From contig JAKZAP010000004.1 in assembly GCA_023053575.1 (NCBI GenBank), forward strand, positions 19,479,624 to 19,543,623: a DNA stretch of 64,000 bases. Direction: 5' to 3'. Positions 28,837 to 41,500 of the stretch are shown one piece after another. The stretch's first letter is position 1, and each line of letters starts with the position of its first letter. The stretch comes from Branchinecta lynchi. Its lineage: Eukaryota > Arthropoda > Branchiopoda > Anostraca > Branchinectidae. The notes beneath the pieces are model-generated. The model worked only from the letters and a program-made list of their open reading frames with translations. It had not been told where the DNA came from and ran no database searches. A program made the position numbers and the translations under genes.

Positions 28837-30005
28837 CAGGGACACTGCAAGGGGGGGGGTGCAGCACCCCCCCCCCCCCTGCACCCCCCCACCTTTTTGA
28901 GATTCTGTAGTTACACAGAACCCCGAATAAGCGATTGGTTCAAAATTATTCGGTATCATGATTAGGATTCGGTAATTTATTCAGTATAATTTCCAGGATT
29001 TGGAAGTTAACCACAAATACTGAATTTGTTCCAGTTTCGACGAAAGTATACCGAATATGAATATTGTTCGGTAGTCTTTCGATACCCAAACAATTTGGTA
29101 TAATAACCGGGATACGCTAGTTATACAGAATCCCGAACATGCTATCGGCCTAACTTATTCGGTATAATAAGTGGAATTTGGTAATATAAGTGGAATTTGG
29201 TAATTTATTTGTTATAATTGCCAGGATTCGGAAGTTACCACGAACCTCGAAACTCAGAAGAGTTCGAGTGAAGCACTGGTCGCAGACAAAAGGGATGATT
29301 TATGATATCATTGATAGTCCTGACTTTTATTTTGGATTCCAAAAAGAATATCTGTTCATAAATATTTCGAAAATTCCGCCTGCAGCACTTTTCGTAATAT
29401 TCTCTATTTTGTGTAACGTCGCGTCATTTGACGGGGGGTTCAAGCCAGTTTTAGGATTGAGATTTCAAAACATTAAAAGCTAGAATTTGGATGGAAATTA
29501 AAATTAAAAGCAAACAAAAATTTCGCCTGCTGTGCTCACTTTATGGGATTATGGATAGTATATTGGCTAGACTACAGTTACTGCTGCTGCCGGAACGTCG
29601 CACCATCCGGTTTCGGGAACTTCTTGGAGTTTCGGTGTTTAATCAACGGCAAATGATAGAATTTGTAAGAGAAGCCGTTAGTTTTAGCCTACAGCAAAAA
29701 AAATGATTTCGAAAATTTTCGCCTGCGCCGCTCGATTTAATTTTCTATTGGCTATAAGAGGTAGAAGCTGTTACTGCAATCAAGTCCGGCAGTATATTCT
29801 CCATGTGGCCTTCGCCAGAACGCTGCCTAATAGTTGGCTTATCGTCTTTCATGCTGCCCTTTATTGTTACTCTTCCTACGTAATCGTCTCTGTTCCATAA
29901 TTTAAAGCTCAAATTCTTAGTTCTAGGATTCTGTAAAATTTTTGAAAGATTCGGTAAAATTTTTGCTCTGCACCCCCCCACCGAAAATGCACTTGCGACG
30001 CCCTG
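28837..30005. mobile_element. Non-autonomous DNA transposon with G/C-rich ends
   Basis: Left end 'cagggacactgcaag' plus G9 and right end C8 region then 'cacttgcgacgccctg' in inverse, imperfect TIRs. Next to the left end G9/C14 blocks are themselves palindromic. The interior has degenerate 'tattcggtataat' units. No transposase. Confidence 0.5.
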
Positions 30006-30319
30006 GATGCAACAACAGTCAGCTCGTTAAATACTGATAACAGTAAATTTTTTCTTAAAACCAGTGGATTTCTCTTTAAAGAAGTCAGATTTTTCTTCAA
30101 ATATTTTTTTTTTTAAATCAGTCGGGTCTTCTCTTAGAGACATTCATTTTTTCTGAATAACGGTTGGTGAAAATGCTCAGCCAGTTGGCAAATACCTTGG
30201 CCAGTGGGCACCACCCACATAGATTTTGGCTAGTAACAGCTCTGAGTACGAAAACATTGCATGTAATACAATGTGATAGCAAAGAATACTATCATTTAAT
30301 GTGCCTCAGACTGGTCCAA

Positions 30320-30480
30320 TCTTATGTAGTAGTATCCAGTAGCATCCTGTCTTGCCATAGTAGCATCCGGTCTTGCTAATAGTAGCATATAGTAGTATGC
30401 AGTAACACAGTAGCCTTGAAGTAGAAGCATGTAGTAGCATCGTTAGTACTGCATGCTATTTTTTCCTACTACTTCTTAGT
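30320..30480. repeat. Degenerate GTAGCAT simple repeat
   Basis: Repeated 'tagtagcat'/'gtagtat' words over ~150 bp. Confidence 0.45.
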
Positions 30481-30694
30481 ACTATTTTGAGATAAATTTT
30501 TCATCGGGTAGACCCAGAACCCATTCCATTTAATAATGTGCCACCGCTGTGCAGCTGATTGACCTGATTTAAGTAATGTCCATTAAGACATCATCTCCAG
30601 AATGAGTTAGGGTTTATTGTATGATAAGTTATGAGAATCTTATCAGCCTACCATAAAACAATGATTTTTGAATATCCTGTGACGAAACTAGCCC

Positions 30695-31640
30695 ATTTTC
30701 GTGGGGGGGGGGGGCGAGCCTAGATTTTACCGACAAGATTTAATGATTTACCGACAAAAAGTGCAGTTTCGGCTGCGGGCAATGGATCACACTCCCTGTG
30801 AGTGCATCTTACAACCGTTGAAATAACAAGTTGTAACATGTCAATAGAGATGGTTTCCCTGGCACCAATGGTTATCACATAGAACCAGGAACGTACTATG
30901 CAGTCAATAGTATTGCAAAACAGAAAAGTAGTGATAAACACTGCAACAGATTACTTCACTGCTTAAAGACTTACGCGGCTGTCTTTTTCGCTTGTAAACT
31001 AAGGGGCTTTTGGGGGGTTCAAAAGGTTAGCACCTACAAGTTCATAAAGTTTCTCTGTCCGTCGGTTACCATGATAACTCTCGAAAGGGTTGAGATATCT
31101 TGTTGAAATTTGGTATGAGGATGCATTGGATCACAGTATAGGTGAAGTGAACAGGCAATCCAGTTTTATGGAAACTTGATGACTAATGGGAGCAGCTGCC
31201 CTAAATTTGCTGCTTCGGTGTCCGAACGAAATCCGACAACTGAGTGGAAGGTAGGGGTCAGAGTAACTTTGTGATAGGCCTCAAACACCAAACAGGTGTA
31301 TGGGCCTTAGAAAGTGCGCGTATTCGACTGAAACTTCTCAAGATGTTCAGTTTATCCGCGTCCGAGAACAGTGTTGCAAGGAGTTCTCGGAAATATTGTA
31401 ATAGGAGTAGGGGCTGAACGGATATAATGATTGGGATAAAACTTGAAAGGTGCAAAACTCACGGGACCTAGACATGTAATTTGAGCCCAAACCAGATTGA
31501 CGTCCGTTGGATGAAGGTTGGGCTGAGGGTACCAGACTGGTAGGCCCACTGGAAATTTTTCGGAAACGGTCCGTTCGAGTGATGCTTGATGCATTGTAGA
31601 TGCGGATGCAAAATGTATGCCGTAGGCCCATTTATGTGTC
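30695..31640 (+). repeat. Transposon end and family G module
   Basis: 'ttaccgacaaga' words after a G12 tract at ~30702. From 31030 there is 'tttctctgtccgtcggttac', 'ataactctcgaaagggttga' and 'gttgaaatttggtatgagga', the G relative of family A/B modules, to about 31640. Confidence 0.45.
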
Positions 31641-31699
31641 CGAACCTCTTCTTGCCATTATGGTAGCCATGGCTTGCCGTTAGGGACCAAATCTGTTGA

Positions 31700-32180
31700 G
31701 CGATTGAGATCCACGCACCGACAAACGCTGCCGATTTACAAACCAGAAGTTTCTTGATTTACCTAAAGAGCACTTGTCGGTACTGAAAACTGAATCCGCG
31801 CACCGGCAGACGTTGCCAATTTCCCTACAACAAATTTTATGATTTACCGACAGAGCTTTCGTCGGTGTCAGAAACGAAATCAGGAAAGAGTTTGTCAGAG
31901 CTCTTATCGGTACCAAAAATCGAATCTACGCACCGTTCCCGCACCGAGAAACGCTGCCGATTTTCCAACAAGAAGTTTCCTGGCTTACCGACAGAGCTTT
32001 TGTCCGTACCAGAAACGGAACGCTAAAGCATGCTGTCCGACAAACGCTGCCATTTCCTAACAGGAAGTTTCCTGTTTTACCAACAGAACTTTTGTCGGTA
32101 TCAGAAACGGTGTTATAAAAGCGTTTGTCGGTGCTTCGCACCGACAAACACTGGCAGCTGCCCCCCCACGACCCCTTCTA
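31700..32180. repeat. Tandem ~85-140 bp units ('accgacaaacgctgcc')
   Basis: Units start at about 31716, 31800, 31945, 32037 and 32140, each with 'gacaaacgctgcc', 'agaagtttcctg', 'ttaccgacagagcttt' and 'gtcggtacc'. It ends with a C8 tract and 'gttccgccactg'. Confidence 0.6.
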
Positions 32181-32423
32181 GTTCCGCCACTGCCTGTACC
32201 TAATTCTGGGGTATAGAAAAATCAGTCGGCTTGGTTGATGGAATATTTAGGTGCACAGGAGAATTGCAGACAAGCAGCAGGAGAAAGATGGAATCTGAAA
32301 GTCGACTAATTGGGTATAGAAACGTAAGAACAACATTGAGCACATAATTTCTTTCCTCAGGTGTCTGCAGATCAGGCATTAGTTAAACAGGTTTTTGACC
32401 TCTTCTTCCCCCACAGTTCTGTC

Positions 32424-32522
32424 ATGAAAGTTTGCTCAACTGCTGGGTGTGATGGCGAATCAAAATTGCAGTGCCCAACTTGTGTCAAACAAGGAATAGA
32501 AGGTTCTTATTTCTGCTCTCAA
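32424..32522 (+). CDS. METAP1: METAP1 coding exon 1
   Basis: ATG at 32424, 33 codons: [20 protein letters not shown], then [13 protein letters not shown], donor 'gtaaga'. It carries most zinc-finger Cys residues. A 'cccccacag' sits just before, so the coding exon may start at 32417. Confidence 0.93.
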
Positions 32523-35500
32523 GTAAGAATCTTAAGTTTCCTCAGTGTTCTGTAACAAAATTAAGAAAAAATTGGGACATTGGGGGGGGGATATAAGGGA
32601 GGTGTGAATCCTACCTTTGCTTCTGTAAGCCTAGCCAAATTACTTTTATTGGAGCTAGCTCATTCGATGTGTGACACATGCCGTTTTTGTGCAGCCTAAG
32701 AGTTTACTTTGAAAAGGAAAACTACCTAGAACTGGAGGCGTTACGAGCCAAGAATTTTTTATTTTTTGGGGGGGGGGGGCCACAAAGTATTTACCGACTG
32801 ACTGGTCATTTTACCGATTGTTTTTGTAGAAAAAATTACTGATTTTAAAGAAAAGATCAACTATTTTTATGAAAAAGAGCTACGAGCTCATATGTCACTT
32901 GTTACGAGTAGGTGGAGCGAGAAACGAGAAAGTAAATCCGAGCATTTTTCCGGAAATTCCAGTATCCCTTCCAACCGTGCTCGGATCCGTCCCGTACCCT
33001 AAAATATGCCGTCTAAGGCATACGATCTCTCTTCTTTCCAAGTTTCATGCAAATCACTCCACTCGTTTAAACCCTATGCGAGCCACAACATTTCCGGGCC
33101 TCCCACCACTGAGGCCTAATAAGACTTGCGACACATAAACTTCGCATCCAAGTTGCGCAATTGCGGCCAAATGCCATAAAAACGACCATTTTAAAGAAAA
33201 ATTGACTGTTTGCAAGAGAAAAATCGCGTCGCTTCTCGCCGACTCGGTTATTTTTTACCGACTGGTCGACAACTTTGGGGGCCGGCGTTCTCGCTCCCCC
33301 CCCCCCCCATACGTGACGTCCCTGCCTGGAAGATATTGTGAACTTAAATGATGAAGCGTGGATAGACATGCAAAAAGGACAAGTGTCCTGTCCATTGTAA
33401 CCTCTGAAATAGGTCCTTGGAGCTATTGTGTCAGTAATCGCAGTCATCAAATTAGCATCCAACATCAATCCTAGCAGAGCCCAGTTGATGATGAATGTTA
33501 TCGCTGGGGTTACTAGGACTGCTTTGGGAAAACTGAGTGTAGAATTTTGGTGCTTTTTGTTTGTCTGTTTTAGTAGTGAATCAGCAAATCTCATTCTTCT
33601 AGGAATGCTTCAAAAGCAGTTGGCCTTCGCACAAGTCAGTCCACAAAAGAGATGGTAAGTTACAGAGTTGTAGCACATTATAGAACACTCTGGATGCAGA
33701 AAAATCAAGATAACTGATCACTCTAATTATTTCGGTCAAACAGGCCAGACCAAGTCATCAACACAGACGTCTTTGGGAGCTTATGCCTTGAACTTCGGAG
33801 GAACACCATCGTGGGTATATATGTCGAAAATTGAATCATCAGGTCATAGAGGGATGCTTATGTCAACGTTTGTTGACATTGGAATTTGCCATTTTCATGC
33901 ACTTGCAGTGTCTAAAGCTAACTACCGGATAGCCAAAATAGGTAATTATGGGTATCTGCAGAAACTTGAATGAGTATTTTGGATCTTCATTCTACCATTT
34001 AGCCCAAAAATGCACAGTTCACGTTAAAATAACTGTTCACATAATCATACCTCTACTGTACAATAGCCAACCTGAGAGAATGTGTGTTGCTTGTCATGAG
34101 CGGTAGCTTGTGTAATTTCTCTGCATGGGAAATAATGATCAGAGCAGAAGGTGAGGATCCCCTCTTTAAGTAGCTGTCAGGGAAGAATTTCGGCGTGTTC
34201 TACGTCTTATTAGCTAAATATTAGTGGCTGCTCTTGGAGAGCCACTGGCTTCGTAGCAAACCAAGCAGGCCAACGCTGACCACTTCAGCCCCCTCGGCTA
34301 CGAAGGCGGATCCAGTCAAACGGAAAGTAGTGGAATACTCTACATTACAGCTTGGCGTGATGGGGCACACCGTCTGTCTTGCTGAACTTTAACTTTACGG
34401 GCAGTTAAAGCCGGCCTCCCTCCTTTAAACTTTCAATTTTTAATACATCGCGTCACCACTAAGTCCAAAACAAGACAAAACCTGTTTTTGACCATAATTT
34501 ATTTCTGATCCAAGATTAAACATGTATCTCCCGGCGTGGTAACCCGTCTCCCTATTGTCCTTAAATTGACAAGTTGCGGGTAGTAATTATAAAAGAACAG
34601 CTTTGAGAAGTAACCTGCCTTTGAAAGAAAACAAGCCATAAGTCCACCCGGAAATATGAAAGTATGAAGAAATGGCCGGACTTTTCCTACTGTCAGAAAT
34701 TCGCAGCAAAACGAAAGTTGAGTAGGTGAATGTAGGTTTCTGATCATCTGCTGAGGAGAATTTGGCACATCAAAATGAAGAACGAATGCCTCTGTTCAGC
34801 GACCAGTCTCATTGGCTTTCAAACTCGTAATTGTCTTACAGATAGCAAGAAAACAGTCGTCAATGACAGCTACAATCCCTGGCCAGCATATCCATTCACA
34901 GGCAAGTTTAACATATATTTGTGAGCGCATCAATAAATATTTGACTGTGCAAAACGGATAGGTCAGCTACATTTTATTAGAGCTATATTTCAGCCCTTCA
35001 TGGCAAGGTTACTCTTCGGGCTCAAGCCGCTCAAGCTCTAATCAAATGTAGCTAACGTGTCTGTTTTGCACCGTCAGATATGATACGCAGTCAGCTTGGG
35101 CTGAAGGAATATCTATCGCATCAATAAAATTTAAAAGCCATAGTTGGAAGCTACTCAGCTACTTTAATTCTACACCGATAAAAACCATCGCGGTTAGACG
35201 AGCCGCCAATCAGAGTTCGTTCATCCACAGGAACGCCGGCTGTTTCATAATCCTTCTGTAGGACCTAGTGCAGCGGTCAGTCTCCTAGGAATGGTAGAAG
35301 CAAAGCAAAGAGCAAGTTTTCCTGCCACTCGCGATTACCAATATTCTACTGTAGTTACTTCTTCGCACTCTTCTTCAACCTGAAAAGTTTCTGCATGTTT
35401 TAAAGCTGGGCTCAGGCAGAAGAACTGTAGAGATACAAGATTCGAGAAGGGAGATTTTTTGGCGAGAAATGATAAAGAGTGGTATTTTAAATGTATGGGG

Positions 35501-38500
35501 AAGAAAATTTTTGATGACCTTTGGCGGCTCGGGAGGTTCCTTGTGCAGGCTGTGTTTTTTGTCCATGGCCCCAGAGGCTTTTTGTCATTATATTCATTTA
35601 TGTATGAACAACGGTCGTATCCATATGCGAAGCGATCGTGATTTCAAGAATATTACATTTCTTAGCCTATAGTAGGTAGGATGCACTTAAAAACCGCGAC
35701 AGATATACTAATAAAATCTTGTGCCGTTGCTGAAAGAACAACTTTGGCGATGATCACCGTTGGTAGAGGCAAATACAGTTCTGCTCATGGTATCGCCCGA
35801 CATCCGCCGCATAGGCTAGAGCCAATTTCAGACAAATAGGCAATTTTCGAAGTTTGCCAAAAAAGATTGGTACAACTCATTTATTGCCGAGGCGAAATGT
35901 ATTTGTGCCTTTTCACTTCTCTTGGTCATTTATGCTTTTTTTCACTATGAATTTCACTTTAAACGCTGTAAATAAATTATGATTTTTTTGAATATCTTAG
36001 TGATCAATTAGGTGCCTTTTTGATTTGTAATGAAAGATATATGGTGATTAAATTGAATTTGAAAATCGCTTATCCGACATCGATGGATGGTTAACTGGCG
36101 CGTTTTTTCTCGACCATCAATCCACGAGCTATCAGATTGTCGTCTAACAACCGCGTAAAGAAGCCTTTTGACTGAAGCCCACCCCCCCTTCTTAACCATT
36201 ATATTCATTTTCTAGGAAAGCTTAGGCCTTACCCGCAGACATCACGACGAGAAGTTCCGTCTGCAATCCAGCGTCCAGATTACTCCGATGCAGCAGGGGG
36301 TATTTCTTTGTCGGAACAGTCTTTCAAAGGGACCACCGTGATCAAGTCGCTTGACGATGACGAAATCGAAGCTATGCGAGTTGCCTGTAGGGTATGTCCG
36401 TTGACATTCTTATCCTTCTAGTAATCTGTGCGGGGATTCGTGAGGGTGAAAAGTCATTATCATTCAGTTCCTGCAATATATAGACAGAAAAACATAACAA
36501 GATAAAAATCCAAATAAAAATAACATAAACAAATCCTGAAAAGTGGGAATCGGGAGGACTCTGGTCAAAGAATCCATGGAAGTTGTTAGTAAGGAGAATA
36601 TTTGTATCCTTGTCAGCAATCTTTTTATTTTCTCTGAAGAGATATTGACGGGTCTTCTACATTGAGAGTGGTAAGCTTTACGTTCCCACCGTTAGCATTT
36701 TCGCTTGTGAATAACCATGAAAAAACCATACAGCTCGTGCTCAGTAAATGGTAACAGTTAGCGAAACGTATCTGTAGCATATTTTTAAAGTGTCAATCCG
36801 TTGGGACCCATCCTGGGAGTAGAAGCATGTGAACTGGTTTTGCAGTATTTGTCTGTAAATCTTGGGAGCATGCGCCTGTGCCCTTGGGTTCGTCAGTAAA
36901 TTTAAAGGAGTGTGAATCCGGAGCCTCGTTTTTGTTGCATGCTGCAGGTCCACTTCTCGGCCGATTCCGGACTGATTCTTTCTACATCCGTTTTTGCACT
37001 GCAGCGCTTCCGAGGAAGACGGCAGCGCTTCTCAAGAATCACGGACTTGCTCCCCGACCAAGTCCGTGCTTCCGTGCAAGATGCTGCAGCGCTGCCGCTT
37101 CAACCAAGAAGAAGTGAATCCAAAAACGCATATTATGCAAAAGCGAAGAAGTGCTGCAGCAGCGATGCGGCAGCGCCATTGCAACAAAAACGAGGCTCGG
37201 AACGTCCGTGCATTCTCAGTGTCTAGATGACCCCCATTCAAGTCACGACTTTAAATCAGGACTAGGGAGGAGCGTCTTGTCATCTGGTGGCGCTATTCGG
37301 AAGTACCATTCTAGGTAAACTTAAATTGGATCTTAACAAGTAGATCAGACAAAAAAAAAGTATTTAGCTGGGATATGGATAAAAAGTAAAATGTGACAGA
37401 TTGATATCTGACAGTATCTATTTCTTTCAGTAATTAGCTTTGGGGATCTGTGTAATTTTTGCCTAACATTCTACCGTGTGTTTATGAAGGAAAGACGTGT
37501 TCAGTGACCTGATGCGTGCAGTCTGCCCAGTGCCCACTGAACAGTTTATGAGCGGATGGGATAGACTGGCTTGTTGTCATAATTAGTCGATTTAAGTTGA
37601 AAATAAAGTTGGCTGGTATTAGGACTGTGCAAAAAGGATAGGCACTGTAGTGTTCACAGTAGCCGTCCCTACCGACTGGGAATGGTCCCGCATGTTCCTG
37701 CATATGTAAATTTTCCAGTTAGCCAGAGAGGTGTTGGACGAAGGTGTGAAGGCCGTCGAAGTCGGTGTCACCACAGACGAAATAGACCGAATCATTCACG
37801 AAGCTACTATTGAGCGGGATTGCTACCCGTCACCCCTCAACTATTATGAGTTTCCTAAGTCTTGTTGTACATCCATTAATGAAGTAATTTGTCACGGCAT
37901 CCCAGATCTCAGGCAGCTCCAGAATGGAGATATCTGCAACCGTAAGTGTTCCGAGTTTGTGTTCATTGTTTCAGGTTATACTGGACAGGGCAGTGCTGTC
38001 TTACGCTATGCTATGGGGGAGATCCCTCTCCCCTGGTCGAGACTGCGTCAGAGGTATGAAGCAGAAACTCAACGGTCACTTTGTTAGTTATACTTCGATA
38101 ATAGAGCTGTATGGCACACAAGGAAGGGATCGTTTGGGAGTCAGATATATCTGTCAGGGAAGTCGCAGGACCAATATTGGAGTCAGTCGGCAGTAAGTGA
38201 AGTTTAGGGCTATACATTCCGCATGGGTGTCCCGGGGCTGAGAGTGTCGGCCTCTGGTCTGTTCGGGAATATACCACTGAAGCGTAAATATGGTTTTTAT
38301 GGCACTTGCCAATTGCCATGTACCAATAGTAATTCCGTCGGTCTGTCGGTAGGTCCGACGACTGCGAGTTAGGGAACTTCCAGATGGTTCCAGACCTGGT
38401 AAATTGTAGGGGGAGGGGGACCTGGCGGAATCCGGAATTTAGTGATATGTATCATTTTTGAACGGGTGATCGGAGCTTAATGAAACGTGATATTTGGAAA

Positions 38501-41500
38501 GACCTCATGTCTCAGATGTACCATTTCAAGTCTGGACCGAATCCGATGAATGTGACGAATGACCCGGATATCTTGTGACACGCTTAGATTGGAGCGATCA
38601 GGATGAAACTTGGTGGGAAGAAAAAGCACGAGCCCTCGGTACATCATTGACAGAACTGGACCGGATTTAGGCGCTGTAGAAGAAGTTGGAAGGGGGTTAC
38701 GGAATTCCGATTATCCGGAGTTATGGTACCTCCAGGTGGGCTAGGACGGTGAACTTGGCAGACATACCAGAGACCAGATTAACTTGGAAATAGTTTTTTT
38801 TTTTAACGCTAAAGGGATAAGTCGTAAGTCAGTTTCCCGACCCGATCGTCGTGGTGGTGGTGGTGGTGGGGGGGGGAGAGGGAATCTTGAGGTATTTATA
38901 ACTTTCGATCGGTGATCGGGTCGTAATGAAACTTGGTATTCGGAAAGACCTCGTGTCTCGGATGTCCCAACTGAAGTTCGGACCGGATCCGATTAATGGG
39001 GGGGGGGGGGGGGGGAGAGGAGAGTCGTAAATCTTGTGCCACGCTTAGAGTGGAGCGATCGGGATGGAAATTGGTGGGAAGAACAAGCACAAGCCCTAGG
39101 TCTATCAGTGACAGAACCGGACCGGATTTGGGCACTGTGTAGGGAGCTAGAGGGCGGTGCGGAACTCCGGTGAGCGCGAGGTAAGGTACTTCCAAATGTG
39201 CTAGGGCGATGAAACTTGGCTGGAACATTGCAGACTTGATTGGCTTCGAAATGGCCACTTCCCAGATCCAACCATCCCTTAAAGTACCCTTCTTAACCGT
39301 GAGTACAAAACAAACTTTTAAGCAAAATATACTTTTGATGATCCCCATCAGTCCATGATCATTTTTGCCTCAAGGGTTTTGCTTACAAATGAACTTCGAG
39401 CTCCATTAAAGTTCGCGTCTTAACCGCAAAGTGAAAACAAAAACTTTTGACCAAACAATACATTTCACGGCTCATGATCATTTGTGCCACAAGAGTTTTG
39501 CTTAAAAATGAATACAAAAAGTGAAAAAATACTTTTGACGAAATGATAGCCTACATACCGTACTCATCATCCCCAAGGGCCCATGATCATTTTTGCCACA
39601 AGGGTTCTGCTTAAAGGACACCTGAACAATGAAACCATACTTAAACACATCATGGAGAATGCATTTACAGACATGGCCACGGAGAGCATTCTTCTCCTGA
39701 GCGTGACGTTTTAAAAATAGGGATGTTCGTTTCTGGAGGTGACTCCATGCAGACTCCAAGACAAAAAGCGCAATTCGTTCAAATCTTGTACAGCGCTGGC
39801 CGGATCGTATTGGAATTTCTTCTAGATATACGTTTGACCTTAACTGGTTGACAAATATTGCAGAAGAAGGGTTGATTGGAGACATTTGTTCATTTCTAAA
39901 AAAATTTCATACTGAAATAAGGACAGATGCAAAATGGAGCAAAAATCATAGCTTGGAAACACTATTCCGTATTTGGAGTGGGTTTTCTGCAGGCAATGTT
40001 AACGGAAGTCATACAGATAGGGATGATACTTGGTACTCTTCGTTCAGGTGTCCTTTAAAAGTGAATCCCTTAAAGTATAAAAAAATACTTTTGAGCAAAA
40101 TATATATTTCCTGATGCCGATGAGCCCATCATCATTTTTGCCTCAGGGTTTTTTCTTTTTTCAAACGTTACATTCTCCTGGTGTCAAGGGCCCGTGATCA
40201 TTCTTATCTCAAGGGTGCTTAAAAATGATCAGAACAAAGCCACGAATTCCCAGATTCCTACTTTCATCCTCTGACCCAGCCTTGCAAGTGCTAAATGAGC
40301 ATATATTCAAACAATATACGTCAGCTACTATGAAGAATCGTAGCTGATGTATATCCGTTGTAGACATTAGTTGCGGTTTTGCTGATACCATGGTATCTGT
40401 TACCACGGCAACTGGATCTGCAGTTAGTCGTTTTTGGGATCCCAAAACGTAAGTGGCGGGATACCTATGACATCGCAAAAGTTGTCCGTCTGTCCGTCTG
40501 TGCGCACTATAACTCCCGAAGGGAATGAGATATTTTGATGAAACTTGGTATGAAGATTCTTGAGGTCAAGAGTAAGGTCGAGTTCGTAGATGGGCTCTGT
40601 AGCCCTACATTTAGGGGTGGGGGAGGGGGTTTAAATTAAGTGGCAAATGAAACATTTTTAAACAGATAATGTGATAGGCGATTATGGGGCAAGAAGACAT
40701 GCTGAACGGTGAAAAACATTCTCTCGCCGGACAAGTAGTTCGCCCGGAATCCGGCGAAAACCGGAAGGTTTGTTAAAAGTAAAAGCTTTATTTGAAGTTG
40801 ATCAGGTATTTGATTTCACGGTAAGAAGACATCCTGAACACGATGGTGAAAACTATTTTCGCGCCGGACAAGTAGTTAGCCCGGAATCCGGCCAAAACCG
40901 GAAAGCCTGTTAAAATTAAAAGTTTTATTTGAAGTTGATTAGATGTTCGGTTTAGGGGTAAGAAGACATTCTGAACACTTATGAGAAAACAATCTTCTAC
41001 CCGGGCAAGTAGTTCGCCCGGAATCCGGCAAAAATGGAAAAAGTTTTATTTGTAGTTGATTAGATATCCGATTTAGGGGTAAGAAGAGATGCTGAATCCG
41101 TGTATGAAAATCATTTCTTACCCGGACATATAGTTCGACCGGAATCCGGCAGGAGCCGAAAAATTTGTTATTAGTTACATTTTTATTTGAAGTTGATTAG
41201 ATGTTCAATATTGGGGAAAAAAGTTTTTGAGCTTTCTTTTTTCGCCGGACAAGTAGTTTCGGAATTCTTTTCGTCAAAACAGATATGACTTTTAGGGGTA
41301 AACACGCATGCTGAACCCATCTCTGAACTTGGTTTTCTCAGATGATTAGCTATTTGGCCTTAATCTATTTCTGATTTTTAATAGTAAAAATGTTCAAGGA
41401 GTCTGGCGAAGACTGGATTTGGCGAAGACGAGACCCAATTGTCTGGATCAAATATTGAATTTTTGGGATCCCATCGGAACCTTTGGTCTTGTTGCAGTTA

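Noticed and set aside
32361..32423. Upstream in-frame extension of METAP1
   Set aside because: The open frame begins with GTG, not ATG. Family alignment starts at MKVC, so ATG 32424 is taken as the start.
33067..33594. 175-codon minus-strand ORF
   Set aside because: It crosses the METAP1 intron/repeat boundary, is built of G/C-rich repeat and family B sequence, and has no recognisable domain. METAP1 lies on the other strand.
36878..37241. Overlapping ORFs on both strands
   Set aside because: Result of the GC-rich palindromic MITE; several frames are open at once and none resembles a protein.
38896..39348. 150-codon minus-strand ORF
   Set aside because: Proline/serine-rich reading of the complement of family B modules. 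The same peptide pieces ([12 protein letters not shown]) recur wherever the repeat occurs in that orientation, with stops and frameshifts.
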